From JAPPHY01 sp034423135 (lineage in GTDB: Bacteria; Chloroflexota; Dehalococcoidia; Lucifugimonadales; UBA2985), in assembly GCA_034423135.1 (NCBI GenBank), contig DAOUJC010000011.1:1-64000 (forward strand): 64,000 bases of DNA. The letters are read 5' to 3'. Under the pieces are notes generated by a model. The model saw nothing but the letters and a program-made list of their open reading frames with translations. It ran no database searches and had not been told where the DNA came from. How positions within the stretch are numbered: position 1 is the first letter of the stretch; each line of letters begins with the position of its first letter. Of the stretch, positions 24,734-33,051 are shown piece after piece. The position numbers were made by a program, and so were the translations under genes.

Positions 24734-25378
24734 ATGGATAGCCCCAGGATTCTTCTGGCAACCAACAACGCCGGCAAGGTGAGGGAGTTGCTCGTCCTTC
24801 TGGCGGGAACGCCTTTCACCGTGGCCACTCCGAGCGATGAGGGCATCGCCCTCGACGTGGAGGAGACCGGCGTGACATTCGAGGAGAACGCCGTCCTGAA
24901 GGCCAGGGCATTCACCGAGGCGAGCGGCCTGCTTTCGATCGCGGACGACTCCGGGCTGGAGGTGGATGCGCTCGATGGCGAGCCTGGAGTGCGGTCGGCG
25001 CGATACGCCGGCCCTGAGGCATCGGACGAGGACCGCGTGCGCTATCTGCTTGGGAAGCTGGAGGGTGTAGAATGGAAGGAGAGGGGCGCGCGGTTCCGCT
25101 CGGTGGTGGCGCTGGCATATCCCGGCGGCGAGATAAGGCTGTTTGAGGGAGCGTGCGAGGGCATGGTCGCTTTCGAGCCGAGAGGTGATAAGGGCTTCGG
25201 ATACGACCCGATCTTCTACATTCCGACACTGGACAAGCACATGGCGGAGTTGGAGCTTGAGCAGAAGAACATGATGAGCCATCGGGGGCAGGCGACGCGG
25301 AAGGCGGCGGAGTTCCTGAGCAGCCCGGATGCCTTGGAGCTGTACGGCCGCATCGCAGGTGAATCGAGGCAGGGGTGA
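24734..25378 (+). CDS. rdgB: XTP/dITP diphosphatase (RdgB/HAM1 family)
   Basis: House-cleaning pyrophosphatase that removes non-canonical purine nucleotides such as dITP and XTP. The 214-residue protein has the N-terminal ILLATNNAGKVREL, FEENAVLKARAF, IADDSGLEVDALDG, DKGFGYDPIFY and SHRGQATRKA, in the standard order. ATG 24734 gives the normal N terminus. It lies 22 bases after the aldolase and 4 bases before moaA. Confidence 0.95.
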   Translation: MDSPRILLATNNAGKVRELLVLLAGTPFTVATPSDEGIALDVEETGVTFEENAVLKARAFTEASGLLSIADDSGLEVDALDGEPGVRSARYAGPEASDEDRVRYLLGKLEGVEWKERGARFRSVVALAYPGGEIRLFEGACEGMVAFEPRGDKGFGYDPIFYIPTLDKHMAELELEQKNMMSHRGQATRKAAEFLSSPDALELYGRIAGESRQG

Positions 25379-25382
25379 ACAC

Positions 25383-26468
25383 GTGAGCAGCAGTGACGAA
25401 GCACGGCGCGAGACCGCCGCCCACAATGAGCAGAACGGGTCGAGCGCCCGAGAGTTGACCGTCATCCGTGACGTCTTCGGCAGGCTGCTGAGGGACCTGC
25501 GCGTCTCCGTGACGGACAGGTGCAACTTCCGCTGCCCGTACTGCATGCCCGCCGAGATCTACGGCGAGCGATATCAGTTTCTCCCAAGGGCTGACCTCCT
25601 CACGTTCGAGGAGATTGCGAGGCTCGTTCGCATCTTCGTGGGTCTGGGCGCCGAGAAGATCCGACTGACCGGCGGCGAGCCGCTGGTGCGATCGGGCCTC
25701 GATAAGCTGGTGTCCATGCTTTCGGCCATCGACGGTATCCAGGACCTGACTCTAACGACAAACGGCTACTTGCTGTCACAGCAGGCGCAGGCCCTGCGCG
25801 ACGCCGGCCTGCAGCGCATCACCGTTAGCCTGGACAGCCTGGATGACGAGGTGTTCGGGGTGATGAACGGCCGCGGTTTCAGCGTCAAGACTGTGCTGGA
25901 CGCCATCGACAAGGCGCGGGATGTCGGGCTGGCCCCGATCAAGGTGAACACGGTGGTGCAGCGCGGCGTGAACGACCACACAATAATGGACCTGCTGAGG
26001 TACTTCAAAGGCACGGGCGTCATTGTGCGGTTCATCGAGTTCATGGACGTTGGCAACCTCAACGACTGGAAGCTGGACCAGGTGGTGCCCTCTGCTGAGC
26101 TGGTACAGCGCATAAACGCGGAGATGCCGGTCGAGCCGGTGGACAAGAATTACCGCGGCGAGGTGGCGGACCGGTACCGGTATCTCGACGGCAGCGGCGA
26201 GATTGGGTTCATATCGTCGGTGACGGAGGCATTCTGCAGCGACTGCACGCGGGCGCGGCTGTCCACCGACGGCAAGCTCTTCACGTGCTTGTTCGCTAGC
26301 GACGGGCGCGACCTGCGCGGGCCGATGCGGTCGGGCGCAAGCGACGAGGAGCTGGCGGCGCTGGTGACGGACGTGTGGGGCAGGCGAGTGGACCGCTACT
26401 CCGAGATTCGGGCGTCATTGACCAGGCCTCCCCAGCGCAAGGTGGAGATGTACCAGATTGGTGGGTAG
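25383..26468 (+). CDS. moaA: GTP 3',8-cyclase MoaA
   Basis: Radical SAM enzyme of molybdopterin synthesis, converting GTP to 3',8-cyclo-GTP. The 361-residue product has the N-terminal [4Fe-4S] motif CNFRCPYC (C47, C51, C54), LTGGEPLVR, and the C-terminal cluster C285-x2-C288-x13-C302. It ends in the conserved Gly-Gly tail (YQIGG). A GTG start at 25383 follows the rdgB stop by 4 bases. The next gene carries MoaC, so the two first steps of cofactor synthesis are adjacent. Confidence 0.95.
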   Translation: MSSSDEARRETAAHNEQNGSSARELTVIRDVFGRLLRDLRVSVTDRCNFRCPYCMPAEIYGERYQFLPRADLLTFEEIARLVRIFVGLGAEKIRLTGGEPLVRSGLDKLVSMLSAIDGIQDLTLTTNGYLLSQQAQALRDAGLQRITVSLDSLDDEVFGVMNGRGFSVKTVLDAIDKARDVGLAPIKVNTVVQRGVNDHTIMDLLRYFKGTGVIVRFIEFMDVGNLNDWKLDQVVPSAELVQRINAEMPVEPVDKNYRGEVADRYRYLDGSGEIGFISSVTEAFCSDCTRARLSTDGKLFTCLFASDGRDLRGPMRSGASDEELAALVTDVWGRRVDRYSEIRASLTRPPQRKVEMYQIGG

Positions 26469-26510
26469 GGGAACCAGTTTGCCCTTGGCGTGACGCAGGA
26501 GAATCCGAAG

Positions 26511-27395
26511 ATGGCCGGCATGATCAACATCTACACGGACGGCGGCAGCCAGGACAACCCCGGCCCCGGCGGCTGGGCGGCGGTCATCGAGCAGGATGGC
26601 CATAAGAGGGAGCTGTCGGGCCGCGAGGCCAGGACCACCAACAACAGGATGGAAATTACGGCCGCCATCAAGGGCCTGGAGGCCACCCCCGAGGGCTCAA
26701 GCGTCACCATTCATAGCGACAGCCGCTACCTGGTGAACACCATGACGCGCGACTGGAAGCGCAACGTCAACACCGACCTGTGGGACCGGCTGGACGCGCT
26801 GGTGGCGAATCGCAGCGTCGCCTGGCAGTGGGTGCGCGGCCACGCGGGCCATCCCCAGAACGAGCGCGCCGACCAGCTGGCCAGCGGCAGGGCAGAGCCG
26901 GTCGAGGACACCGGCGAGGCTCGCCTCACTCACCTGGACGATCAGGGCCGAGCCAGCATGGTCGACGTGGGCTGGAAGCCGGAGACGGTGCGCGAGGCCG
27001 TGGCCCGCGGCTACGTGTCGATGCAGCCGGAGACCATGGCGCTCATCCAGAGCGGCGGCGTGGAGAAGGGCGACGTTCTCAGCGTGGCCCGCATCGCCGG
27101 CGTCATGGCGGCCAAGCGCACCTCCGACCTGATACCACTCTGCCACCCGTTGCCACTTGACCAGGTTCGAGTGGAGCTCGACCTCGACGAGATCGATACA
27201 CGCGTGATCATAACCGCGACGGCCAGGACTACCGGAAAGACCGGCGTTGAGATGGAGGCGCTTACAGCCGTCAGTGTCGCCGCACTAACCGTCTATGACA
27301 TGTGCAAGGCCGTGGACAGGGGAATGCGCATCGAAGGCGTGAGGCTCGCGCGGAAGAGCGGAGGCCAGAGCGGAGACATCGTCCTGGAGGAGTGA
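26511..27395 (+). CDS. Fusion of ribonuclease HI and cyclic pyranopterin monophosphate synthase MoaC
   Basis: One 294-residue reading frame holds two complete enzymes. Residues 4-128 are RNase HI: YTDGGSQDNPGPGGWA (D10), NNRMEI (E48), IHSDSRYL (D70) and GHAGHPQNERADQLA (D121), so the DEDD active site is intact. After a linker of about 10 residues, residues 138-294 are MoaC: LTHLDDQGRASMVDVGWKP, DLIPLCHPLPL, TGVEMEALTAVSVAALTVYD and ARKSGGQSGD. MoaC turns 3',8-cyclo-GTP into cPMP after MoaA, encoded just upstream. ATG 26511 has AGGAG 9 bases before it. Neither half shows frameshift or loss of key residues. Confidence 0.93.
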   Translation: MAGMINIYTDGGSQDNPGPGGWAAVIEQDGHKRELSGREARTTNNRMEITAAIKGLEATPEGSSVTIHSDSRYLVNTMTRDWKRNVNTDLWDRLDALVANRSVAWQWVRGHAGHPQNERADQLASGRAEPVEDTGEARLTHLDDQGRASMVDVGWKPETVREAVARGYVSMQPETMALIQSGGVEKGDVLSVARIAGVMAAKRTSDLIPLCHPLPLDQVRVELDLDEIDTRVIITATARTTGKTGVEMEALTAVSVAALTVYDMCKAVDRGMRIEGVRLARKSGGQSGDIVLEE

Positions 27396-27425
27396 AGCTG
27401 CTGTCGCGTACGGGTGGAGGTTCGC

Positions 27426-28184
27426 GTGGAGATTACGGACGGAGTCCACCTCATCACCGGGGCCAAGGGGCAGAACATCTACCTCCTGGTGGGAGATGAC
27501 CTGACCCTCGTAGACTCCGGCTATCCTGGCAACGGCCGTAGGATCGTCGAGTACATCGAAAGAATTGGGCGAAGTCTCGACGAGCTAAAGACGATCCTGC
27601 TAACCCACTCCCACCCTGACCACACGGGCAGTGTGCCGGAGCTCAAGGACATGGTGCCCGGGATGCAGGTCATGGCCCATCCGGCCGACACCAGCGTCGA
27701 CAAGCAGGGGCGCCACGTGGTCTCCTACCTGAACGTCTTCGGCGGCACGCGGCTTCCCGTTCCCTTTCTGCGTCGGGTTGAGGCGGACGGCTTTCTGGAG
27801 GAGGGCGATGTCCTGCCGATCCTTGGCGGGCTGCGCGTGATACACACACCGGGGCACACTCCGGGCAGCGTGTGCTTCTACCTGGAGAAGCAGCGAGCCA
27901 TATTCGTCGGTGACAACGTGGTAAACCTGGGTGAGTACGTGGGCGCCTCCATGCCATTCCCCAAGACCAGCATGAAGCAGTACGAGAAGTCCCTGCGAAG
28001 AATCGCCGGCATGGAGTTTGACATCGCCTGCCTTGCCCACGGCCAGGTGTTTCAGGAGAATGCGGACCGGCGCATCCGGCGAATGATCGAGTGGTACCTG
28101 GACGCGCCGATGTGGCTTCGGCTAGTGCGAGTGATCCCGCGCGCCTTCCGGCTGGGCAGGCAGAGCGGGTTCAGGGAGACGTAG
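27426..28184 (+). CDS. MBL-fold metallo-hydrolase
   Basis: A 252-residue metallo-beta-lactamase fold protein with the metal motif THSHPDHTGS, the second-metal His in HTPGHTPGSVCFYL, FVGDNVV (bridging Asp) and CLAHGQVF (last His). The C-terminal 40 residues are basic and aromatic. Substrate unknown; this subgroup includes hydroxyacylglutathione hydrolase- and quorum lactonase-like enzymes. The GTG at 27426 has GGAGG 5 bases upstream; a GTG 12 bases earlier is in frame but lacks such a site. It is the last gene of the moaA run. Confidence 0.85.
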   Translation: MEITDGVHLITGAKGQNIYLLVGDDLTLVDSGYPGNGRRIVEYIERIGRSLDELKTILLTHSHPDHTGSVPELKDMVPGMQVMAHPADTSVDKQGRHVVSYLNVFGGTRLPVPFLRRVEADGFLEEGDVLPILGGLRVIHTPGHTPGSVCFYLEKQRAIFVGDNVVNLGEYVGASMPFPKTSMKQYEKSLRRIAGMEFDIACLAHGQVFQENADRRIRRMIEWYLDAPMWLRLVRVIPRAFRLGRQSGFRET

Positions 28185-28251
28185 GGCGCCTGCGATGTAG
28201 GCAGACGGCCTAGAGTGTGCTGAACGGCTTAACGATTCTGACCACTAGCTG

Positions 28252-28587
28252 ATGCGAAACTTGGTCACACCTCCGCTTGGCACCGCAGCCGTGGCGCACG
28301 CCCTGTCGTGGGTGGTCGCTGTCTTCTTCGTCTATGAGGTCGCCGTAGTGGCGGGGGAGCCTGACAACACGATTGCCCTGATCGCGATTTGCACTCCCGT
28401 ACTAATGAGCGGACTGACACTGTTCTGCGCAGCGAGGCTCTGGGGCCGAGTCTTGGCATGGGTTGTGGCCTGGATTGTCCTGGGCATTTGCCTAGTCGGG
28501 ATCGCCTCGATTGGTCTCTTCATGATGCCCGTAGCGGGCCTCATGTTCTGGTCTGCCAACGAGATACCAGAGGACACATTTGGCTGA
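28252..28587 (+). CDS. Small membrane protein, unknown
   Basis: A 111-residue protein with about three or four hydrophobic segments (roughly 12-35, 41-60, 66-83 and 87-103) and a short acidic C terminus. No conserved family motif is recognised. It lies between the MBL gene and the atp promoter on the same strand. Confidence 0.55.
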   Translation: MRNLVTPPLGTAAVAHALSWVVAVFFVYEVAVVAGEPDNTIALIAICTPVLMSGLTLFCAARLWGRVLAWVVAWIVLGICLVGIASIGLFMMPVAGLMFWSANEIPEDTFG

Positions 28588-28640
28588 TTGACCGCCTTCA
28601 CTGCATCTTCATTTTTGCGGCTCCCAGCGTGCATTTGGCG

Positions 28641-28669
28641 TTGACCTAAGCAGTAGTCTGTGATAGTAT
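28641..28669 (+). promoter_or_regulatory. Promoter of the ATP synthase operon
   Basis: TTGACC (28641-28646), a 17-base spacer and TAGTAT (28664-28669), followed by the atpZ ATG at 28693. The leader is short, about 17 bases. Confidence 0.65.
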
Positions 28670-28692
28670 GCACAAGGCTTCGAGCGCCTGGT

Positions 28693-28935
28693 ATGGACAG
28701 ACGAACGCTTGCCACGGTCCTGCAGTTGGTTGGTGTGGGGTGGTACGTAGCACTCTGCATAGTCGGAGGCACGCTTGGCGGGCTGTGGCTAGACGGTAGA
28801 CTGGAAACACTCCCGGCGTTCACGCTGACCGGGGTTGTGCTGGGTGGTGGGGTGGCGTTCTACGGTACCTACAAGATGGTGTTGCCAATAGTGAAGAGTA
28901 GCTACGGCGAACAGACGGACAGCGAGGAGCGATAG
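28693..28935 (+). CDS. AtpZ/AtpI-like F0F1 ATP synthase accessory membrane protein
   Basis: An 80-residue protein with two transmembrane helices (about 8-27 and 37-58), starting MDRRTLATVLQLVGVGWYVA. Position at the head of the operon and the short two-helix form match AtpZ, which assists c-ring assembly or magnesium/calcium transport together with AtpI. No separate AtpI is present. It is followed 7 bases later by atpB. Confidence 0.8.
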   Translation: MDRRTLATVLQLVGVGWYVALCIVGGTLGGLWLDGRLETLPAFTLTGVVLGGGVAFYGTYKMVLPIVKSSYGEQTDSEER

Positions 28936-28942
28936 CCGCACT

Positions 28943-29950
28943 ATGTCGGGTTCAGCCAGACAGATCGTTGTGCTGGGCGCCCTGGTTCTGTTGGCTCTTT
29001 TGCTTGCCGGTCTTGTGACCGGCGCCATTGGCTCGGCCGTTTTTGGCGGCGAGGACGCCGCTCCGGTATTCGTCGAGCAGCCCTCGCCTCACATTCCGCC
29101 TCAGAAGCTGTCCATCGACAAGTGCGAGGACAAGTCTACCCACGAGTACTACAGCCCAACCGACGGCGCGTGCAAGGCAGGGGACAAGGCCAAGTACGAC
29201 ATCACCGAGAAGGACGGGTTCGTCATCACCAACACGCTCCTGTCCTCGTGGTTCGTGTCACTGCTGCTGATCGCGCTCTTCTACTTCGGTACGCGCCGCA
29301 TGGAGACGGTGCCGCGTGGCCTGCAGAACTTCGTGGAGTTTGCTGTGGAGGCGCTGTACGGCTTCGTTCAGAGCGTTGCCGGCGCGGACAACGGGCGCCG
29401 CTTCTTCCCACTGATAGGCACCATCTTCTTCTTCGTGCTGCTCAATGCGTGGGTGGGCCTGCTGCCGTTCTACCCGACGCTCGGCTACGACGCCACGTCG
29501 TTCTTCACCACGGACGCAATTCACACCCACCTGCTGCGTCCCGCCGGCACGGACCTCAACATGCCGCTGGCCCTGGCAATCGCGTCCTTCGTGTTCGTGG
29601 AGTACTGGGGCATCAAGATGCTGGGCATCGGCTACTTCGGCAAGTTCGTGAGGCTGGAGAACTTGAAGAAGGGCAACTTCCTGCAGGTGCCCATCGACAT
29701 CTTCGTGGGAGTGCTGGAGCTTCTGAGCGAGTTCGTCCGCATCGTGAGCTTCACCTTCAGGTTGTTCGGAAACATGACGGCGGGCGAGATTCTGCTGCTT
29801 GTGATAACCTACCTGGTGCCGTTTGTGGCCGTGGTGGTATTCTACGGGCTTGAGCTTCTGGTAGGCATCATACAGGCGCTGATATTCGCCGGGCTCACGC
29901 TGGTATTCGTGGTGCTGGCGGTGACGCCTCACTCTGAGGAAGAGCATTAG
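28943..29950 (+). CDS. atpB: F0F1 ATP synthase subunit a
   Basis: Membrane subunit forming the proton half-channels beside the c-ring. The 335-residue protein has an N-terminal transmembrane helix, then an unusual hydrophilic extracytoplasmic stretch (about 35-95, with two Cys: DKCEDKS and DGACKAG). The conserved helices follow. The essential arginine is R273 in SFTFRLFGNMTAGE. The two cysteines in the exported loop could form a disulphide. The loop makes this subunit longer than the usual 230-290 residues. Confidence 0.95.
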   Translation: MSGSARQIVVLGALVLLALLLAGLVTGAIGSAVFGGEDAAPVFVEQPSPHIPPQKLSIDKCEDKSTHEYYSPTDGACKAGDKAKYDITEKDGFVITNTLLSSWFVSLLLIALFYFGTRRMETVPRGLQNFVEFAVEALYGFVQSVAGADNGRRFFPLIGTIFFFVLLNAWVGLLPFYPTLGYDATSFFTTDAIHTHLLRPAGTDLNMPLALAIASFVFVEYWGIKMLGIGYFGKFVRLENLKKGNFLQVPIDIFVGVLELLSEFVRIVSFTFRLFGNMTAGEILLLVITYLVPFVAVVVFYGLELLVGIIQALIFAGLTLVFVVLAVTPHSEEEH

Positions 29951-29968
29951 AAGCGGGAGGTCAAGGGC

Positions 29969-30064
29969 ATGGAGATTGTAATGCTGGCGTTCCTGGTAAC
30001 CGGAGTTGGCCTCTTGGCGGCCATCCTGGCCGGCGTGATGGCCCTGTACTCGAAGATGGAGTAG
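29969..30064 (+). CDS. 31-residue single-helix membrane peptide between atpB and atpE
   Basis: ATG 29969 has GGGAGG 8 bases upstream. The frame reads MEIVMLAFLVTGVGLLAAIL and ends AGVMALYSKME before a TAG at 30062-30064. It is almost entirely one hydrophobic helix with a short charged tail. It sits 18 bases after atpB and 60 bases before atpE in a closely packed operon, with its own strong ribosome-binding site, so it is very likely translated. No standard F-type subunit has this form. It could be a small additional F0 component or assembly factor. Confidence 0.65.
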   Translation: MEIVMLAFLVTGVGLLAAILAGVMALYSKME

Positions 30065-30124
30065 CGCCGGGCCGATGAAGGCCCGGACCCGGAAGCTGAA
30101 ACATCCAACACCGGAGGAGTAGAG

Positions 30125-30358
30125 ATGATTGAAGCCGAAACGATGAAGCTGCTGGCGGCTGCGCTGGCAATCGGTCTTGGAGCTGTTGGCCCCGGCGTAG
30201 GCATCGGCGTGCTGGGTGCGGCGGCGATGAACGCCATCGGTCGCAACCCTGAGGCCAGGGGCGCCATCCTGACCAACATGATCTTGGCAATCGCTTTCGC
30301 CGAAGCCATCGCCATCTACGCGCTGGTCGTAGCCATCGTGCTCATCTTCGTGGCGTAG
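30125..30358 (+). CDS. atpE: F0F1 ATP synthase subunit c
   Basis: Rotor-ring subunit of 77 residues: two helices joined by the polar loop GRNPEARG (R40). The ion-carrying carboxylate is E60 in AIAFAEAIAIYALV. Helix 1 has GAVGPGVGIG without the Gln, and there is no Ser/Thr after the Glu, the features that mark sodium-binding rings, so proton coupling is expected. GGAGG lies 5 to 9 bases before the ATG. Confidence 0.96.
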   Translation: MIEAETMKLLAAALAIGLGAVGPGVGIGVLGAAAMNAIGRNPEARGAILTNMILAIAFAEAIAIYALVVAIVLIFVA

Positions 30359-30403
30359 CGTCACACCGGCGCTGCGAAGCGCACTTTCCATCGGGAGGAA
30401 GGC

Positions 30404-30913
30404 ATGGAGGCTCTGGCAAAGCTGGGTTTCCACATACCCAGTCTGTTGGCTTATCTGGTGAACTTCACCGTGTTGCTCACCATCCTCTACTTCGTGGGCT
30501 ACAAGCGCATCATCGCGATGCTGGACCAGCGGTCCGAGCGCATCCGCGAGAGCACGGAGATGGTGGAGCGCGTGAGGCAGGAGGCGGCCGCCCAGCAGGA
30601 GGACATGGAACGCCGCCTTGAGGAGGGCCGCCGAGAGGGACAGGCCCTGCTGAACCAGGCCCGCGAGATGGCGGACCGGTACAGGGAGGAGGAGCGCGAG
30701 CGGGCACGGCAGGAGGCGGAAGCCTTCGTTTCCCGCGCCCGTGACGATATCCAGCGCGAGCGCGACGAGGCGGTGGAGCAGGTGAGGCGCCACTTCGCCG
30801 ACCTGGCCATTCTCGCCGCGGAGCGCGTCATCGAGCGCTCACTGGATGAGAGCGCACACCGTGACATCATAGAGAAGGTGCTCGAGGAGAGCCCGACCGT
30901 GGACGGGAGGTAG
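30404..30913 (+). CDS. atpF: F0F1 ATP synthase subunit b
   Basis: Peripheral-stalk subunit of 169 residues. One N-terminal membrane helix (about 9-32, SLLAYLVNFTVLLTILYFVG) is followed by a long charged coiled coil typical of subunit b. Only one b-type gene is present, so the stalk is probably a homodimer. It is followed 8 bases later by atpH. Confidence 0.94.
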   Translation: MEALAKLGFHIPSLLAYLVNFTVLLTILYFVGYKRIIAMLDQRSERIRESTEMVERVRQEAAAQQEDMERRLEEGRREGQALLNQAREMADRYREEERERARQEAEAFVSRARDDIQRERDEAVEQVRRHFADLAILAAERVIERSLDESAHRDIIEKVLEESPTVDGR

Positions 30914-30921
30914 GGAGCGCA

Positions 30922-31461
30922 ATGCCCAGACGGCCCTCCGCAAAGCGATACGCACTGGCCCTCTACCAGCTGGCCCTCGAACGGGGCAGCGTGGAGAGTT
31001 GGCATGCCGACCTGCAGGCCGTGGACGAGGCCATGCAGGAACGGGAGTTCGCTGCGTTCCTGGAGATGCCGAAGATTCGCCTTGACCAGAAGATGAGCGT
31101 GATACGAGAGGGGCTCCCGGGGATCGACCCGATGGTGCAGAACCTCATGGGCGTTCTGATCACGCGGGACATGGCGAGCGCTCTGCCGTCCGTACGTGAG
31201 GAGTATGGCAAGCTTGTGGACGAACAGGAGGGCCGTGAGCGTGCGGTCGTCAGAAGCGCGGTGCCGCTTGAGGCTGCGCAGGTCGATCGCCTGGCCGGCT
31301 ACCTGGGGGAGCTGGTGGGCAAGGAAGTGGAGCTGACGACGGCGGTGGACCCGGCCATCCTCGGAGGACTCGTGGCCAGGGTGGGCGACAGGCTCATCGA
31401 TGGCAGTGTAAGGACCAGGCTACAGGACATGAGGAGGTCGCTCGCCGAGTCGGGCTACTAG
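30922..31461 (+). CDS. atpH: F0F1 ATP synthase subunit delta
   Basis: OSCP-type subunit of 179 residues linking the stalk to the top of F1. It has the N-terminal helical domain (AKRYALALYQLALERGSVES) and the C-terminal family signature with VDPAILGGLVARVGDRLIDG. Position between atpF and atpA is standard. Confidence 0.94.
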   Translation: MPRRPSAKRYALALYQLALERGSVESWHADLQAVDEAMQEREFAAFLEMPKIRLDQKMSVIREGLPGIDPMVQNLMGVLITRDMASALPSVREEYGKLVDEQEGRERAVVRSAVPLEAAQVDRLAGYLGELVGKEVELTTAVDPAILGGLVARVGDRLIDGSVRTRLQDMRRSLAESGY

Positions 31462-31495
31462 GCGCGGCTCCCAATCTCTCGCTAGAGGTAGAAAC

Positions 31496-33007
31496 ATGGC
31501 AGTACGAGGACAGGACATAACGTCGGTAATTCGGCGCCAGATCCAGGACTTCGGCGGCGAGGTCACAATGGTGGACGTGGGGACGGTGGTTGAGGTTGGT
31601 GACGGCATCGCACGAGTCCAGGGTCTGAGCGGCGCCCGCTACACTGAGTTGGTGGAGTTTCCGGGCGGCATCATGGGCATCGCGCTCAACCTTGAGGAGG
31701 ATAGCGTAGGCTGCGTCATCCTGGGCGACGACGCGCAGATCAAGGAAGGCGACGAGGTCCGCTCCACGGGCCGCATCGTTGAGGTGCCAGTCGGCGACGG
31801 CCTGCTGGGTCGCGTCGTGGACGCCCTCGGGAGGCCGCTGGACGGCCGGGGCGCGATTCGCTCCGACAAGAACAGGCCGGTCGAGCGCGTGGCCCCCAAC
31901 GTGGTGGCACGCAGGTCGGTGAACGTGCCTGTCCAGACGGGCATCAAGGCGGTTGACGCCATGATTCCCATCGGTCGCGGCCAGCGCGAGCTCATCATCG
32001 GCGACCGCTCAACTGGCAAGTCCGCCATCGCCCTGGACACCATCGTGAATCAGAAGGGCGGCAATCTCATCTGCATCTACGTTGCGGTGGGCCAGAAGGC
32101 CAGCAAGGTTGCGCAGACGGTTGCCACGCTGGAGGAGAACGGCGCAATGGACCACACAATCGTGGTCGCGGCCAACTCGGCCGACCCTGCCGCCCTCCAG
32201 TACATTGCGCCCTACGCCGGCTGCGCCATGGGCGAGGAGTTCATGGAGCAGGGCAAGGACGCCCTCATCATCTACGACGACCTGTCCAAGCACGCCTGGG
32301 CCTACCGCCAGCTGTCCCTGCTGCTCAGGCGACCGCCCGGCCGTGAGGCCTACCCGGGCGACGTGTTCTACCTGCACAGCCGCCTGCTGGAACGGGCGGC
32401 CAGGATGGACGACGAGTTCGGCGGAGGATCGCTGACGGCGCTTCCGATCATCGAGACGCAGGCGGGAGACGTGTCCGGCTACATCCCCACCAACGTCATC
32501 TCCATCACGGACGGCCAGATCTACCTGGAGGCAGACCTGTTCAACGCCGGCATTCGACCTGCGGTGAACGTGGGTCTCTCGGTGTCGCGCGTGGGTGGCT
32601 CTGCGCAGACCAGGGCGATGCGGCAGGTGGCAGGCAGGCTGCGGCTGGACCTCGCGCAGTTCCGCGAGCTAGTGACCTTCGCACAGTTCGGCACGTCCGA
32701 CCTTGACGCGGCGACGCGGTCGCAGCTTGAGCGCGGCCAGCGCATCACGGAGGTGCTGAAGCAGCTTCAGTACCAGCCCATGTCGCTCGAGAACCAGGTG
32801 TCCATCATGTACGCCGTGATCAACGGCTACATGGACGACGTGGCAATCGAGAAGGTCAAGGACTTTGAGGACGGGTTCCATCGCTACATGCAAGGCGCGC
32901 ACGCAGACCTCCTCAACTCCATTCTGGACAAGCGCGAGCTGGACGGGGAGATCACGGAGGCACTGGTATCCGCAATCGAGGAGTTCAAGAGGACGGTGCC
33001 GTACTAG
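31496..33007 (+). CDS. atpA: F0F1 ATP synthase subunit alpha
   Basis: Non-catalytic nucleotide-binding F1 subunit, 503 residues. The Walker A motif is GDRSTGKS (169-176), with Ser in place of the common Gln and the final Thr, both conservative. ALIIYDDLSKHAWAYRQLSL and GDVSGYIPTNVISITDGQI are typical, and the arginine finger is in the SVSRVGGSAQ segment. Normal length, in operon order. Confidence 0.98.
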   Translation: MAVRGQDITSVIRRQIQDFGGEVTMVDVGTVVEVGDGIARVQGLSGARYTELVEFPGGIMGIALNLEEDSVGCVILGDDAQIKEGDEVRSTGRIVEVPVGDGLLGRVVDALGRPLDGRGAIRSDKNRPVERVAPNVVARRSVNVPVQTGIKAVDAMIPIGRGQRELIIGDRSTGKSAIALDTIVNQKGGNLICIYVAVGQKASKVAQTVATLEENGAMDHTIVVAANSADPAALQYIAPYAGCAMGEEFMEQGKDALIIYDDLSKHAWAYRQLSLLLRRPPGREAYPGDVFYLHSRLLERAARMDDEFGGGSLTALPIIETQAGDVSGYIPTNVISITDGQIYLEADLFNAGIRPAVNVGLSVSRVGGSAQTRAMRQVAGRLRLDLAQFRELVTFAQFGTSDLDAATRSQLERGQRITEVLKQLQYQPMSLENQVSIMYAVINGYMDDVAIEKVKDFEDGFHRYMQGAHADLLNSILDKRELDGEITEALVSAIEEFKRTVPY

Positions 33008-33051
33008 GCAGCCGTTTCACGGAGATGCTCCGACAGCGGACAGGATAGAGA

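Noticed and set aside
30125..30358. Sodium-dependent c-ring
   Set aside because: Helix 1 lacks the Gln, and the Glu at 60 is followed by Ala rather than Ser/Thr, so the sodium ligand set is absent.
29258..30793. A 511-codon minus-strand frame through atpB-atpF
   Set aside because: Fully antisense to conserved ATP synthase genes; His/Gln-rich composition is typical of the reverse frame of a GC-rich gene.
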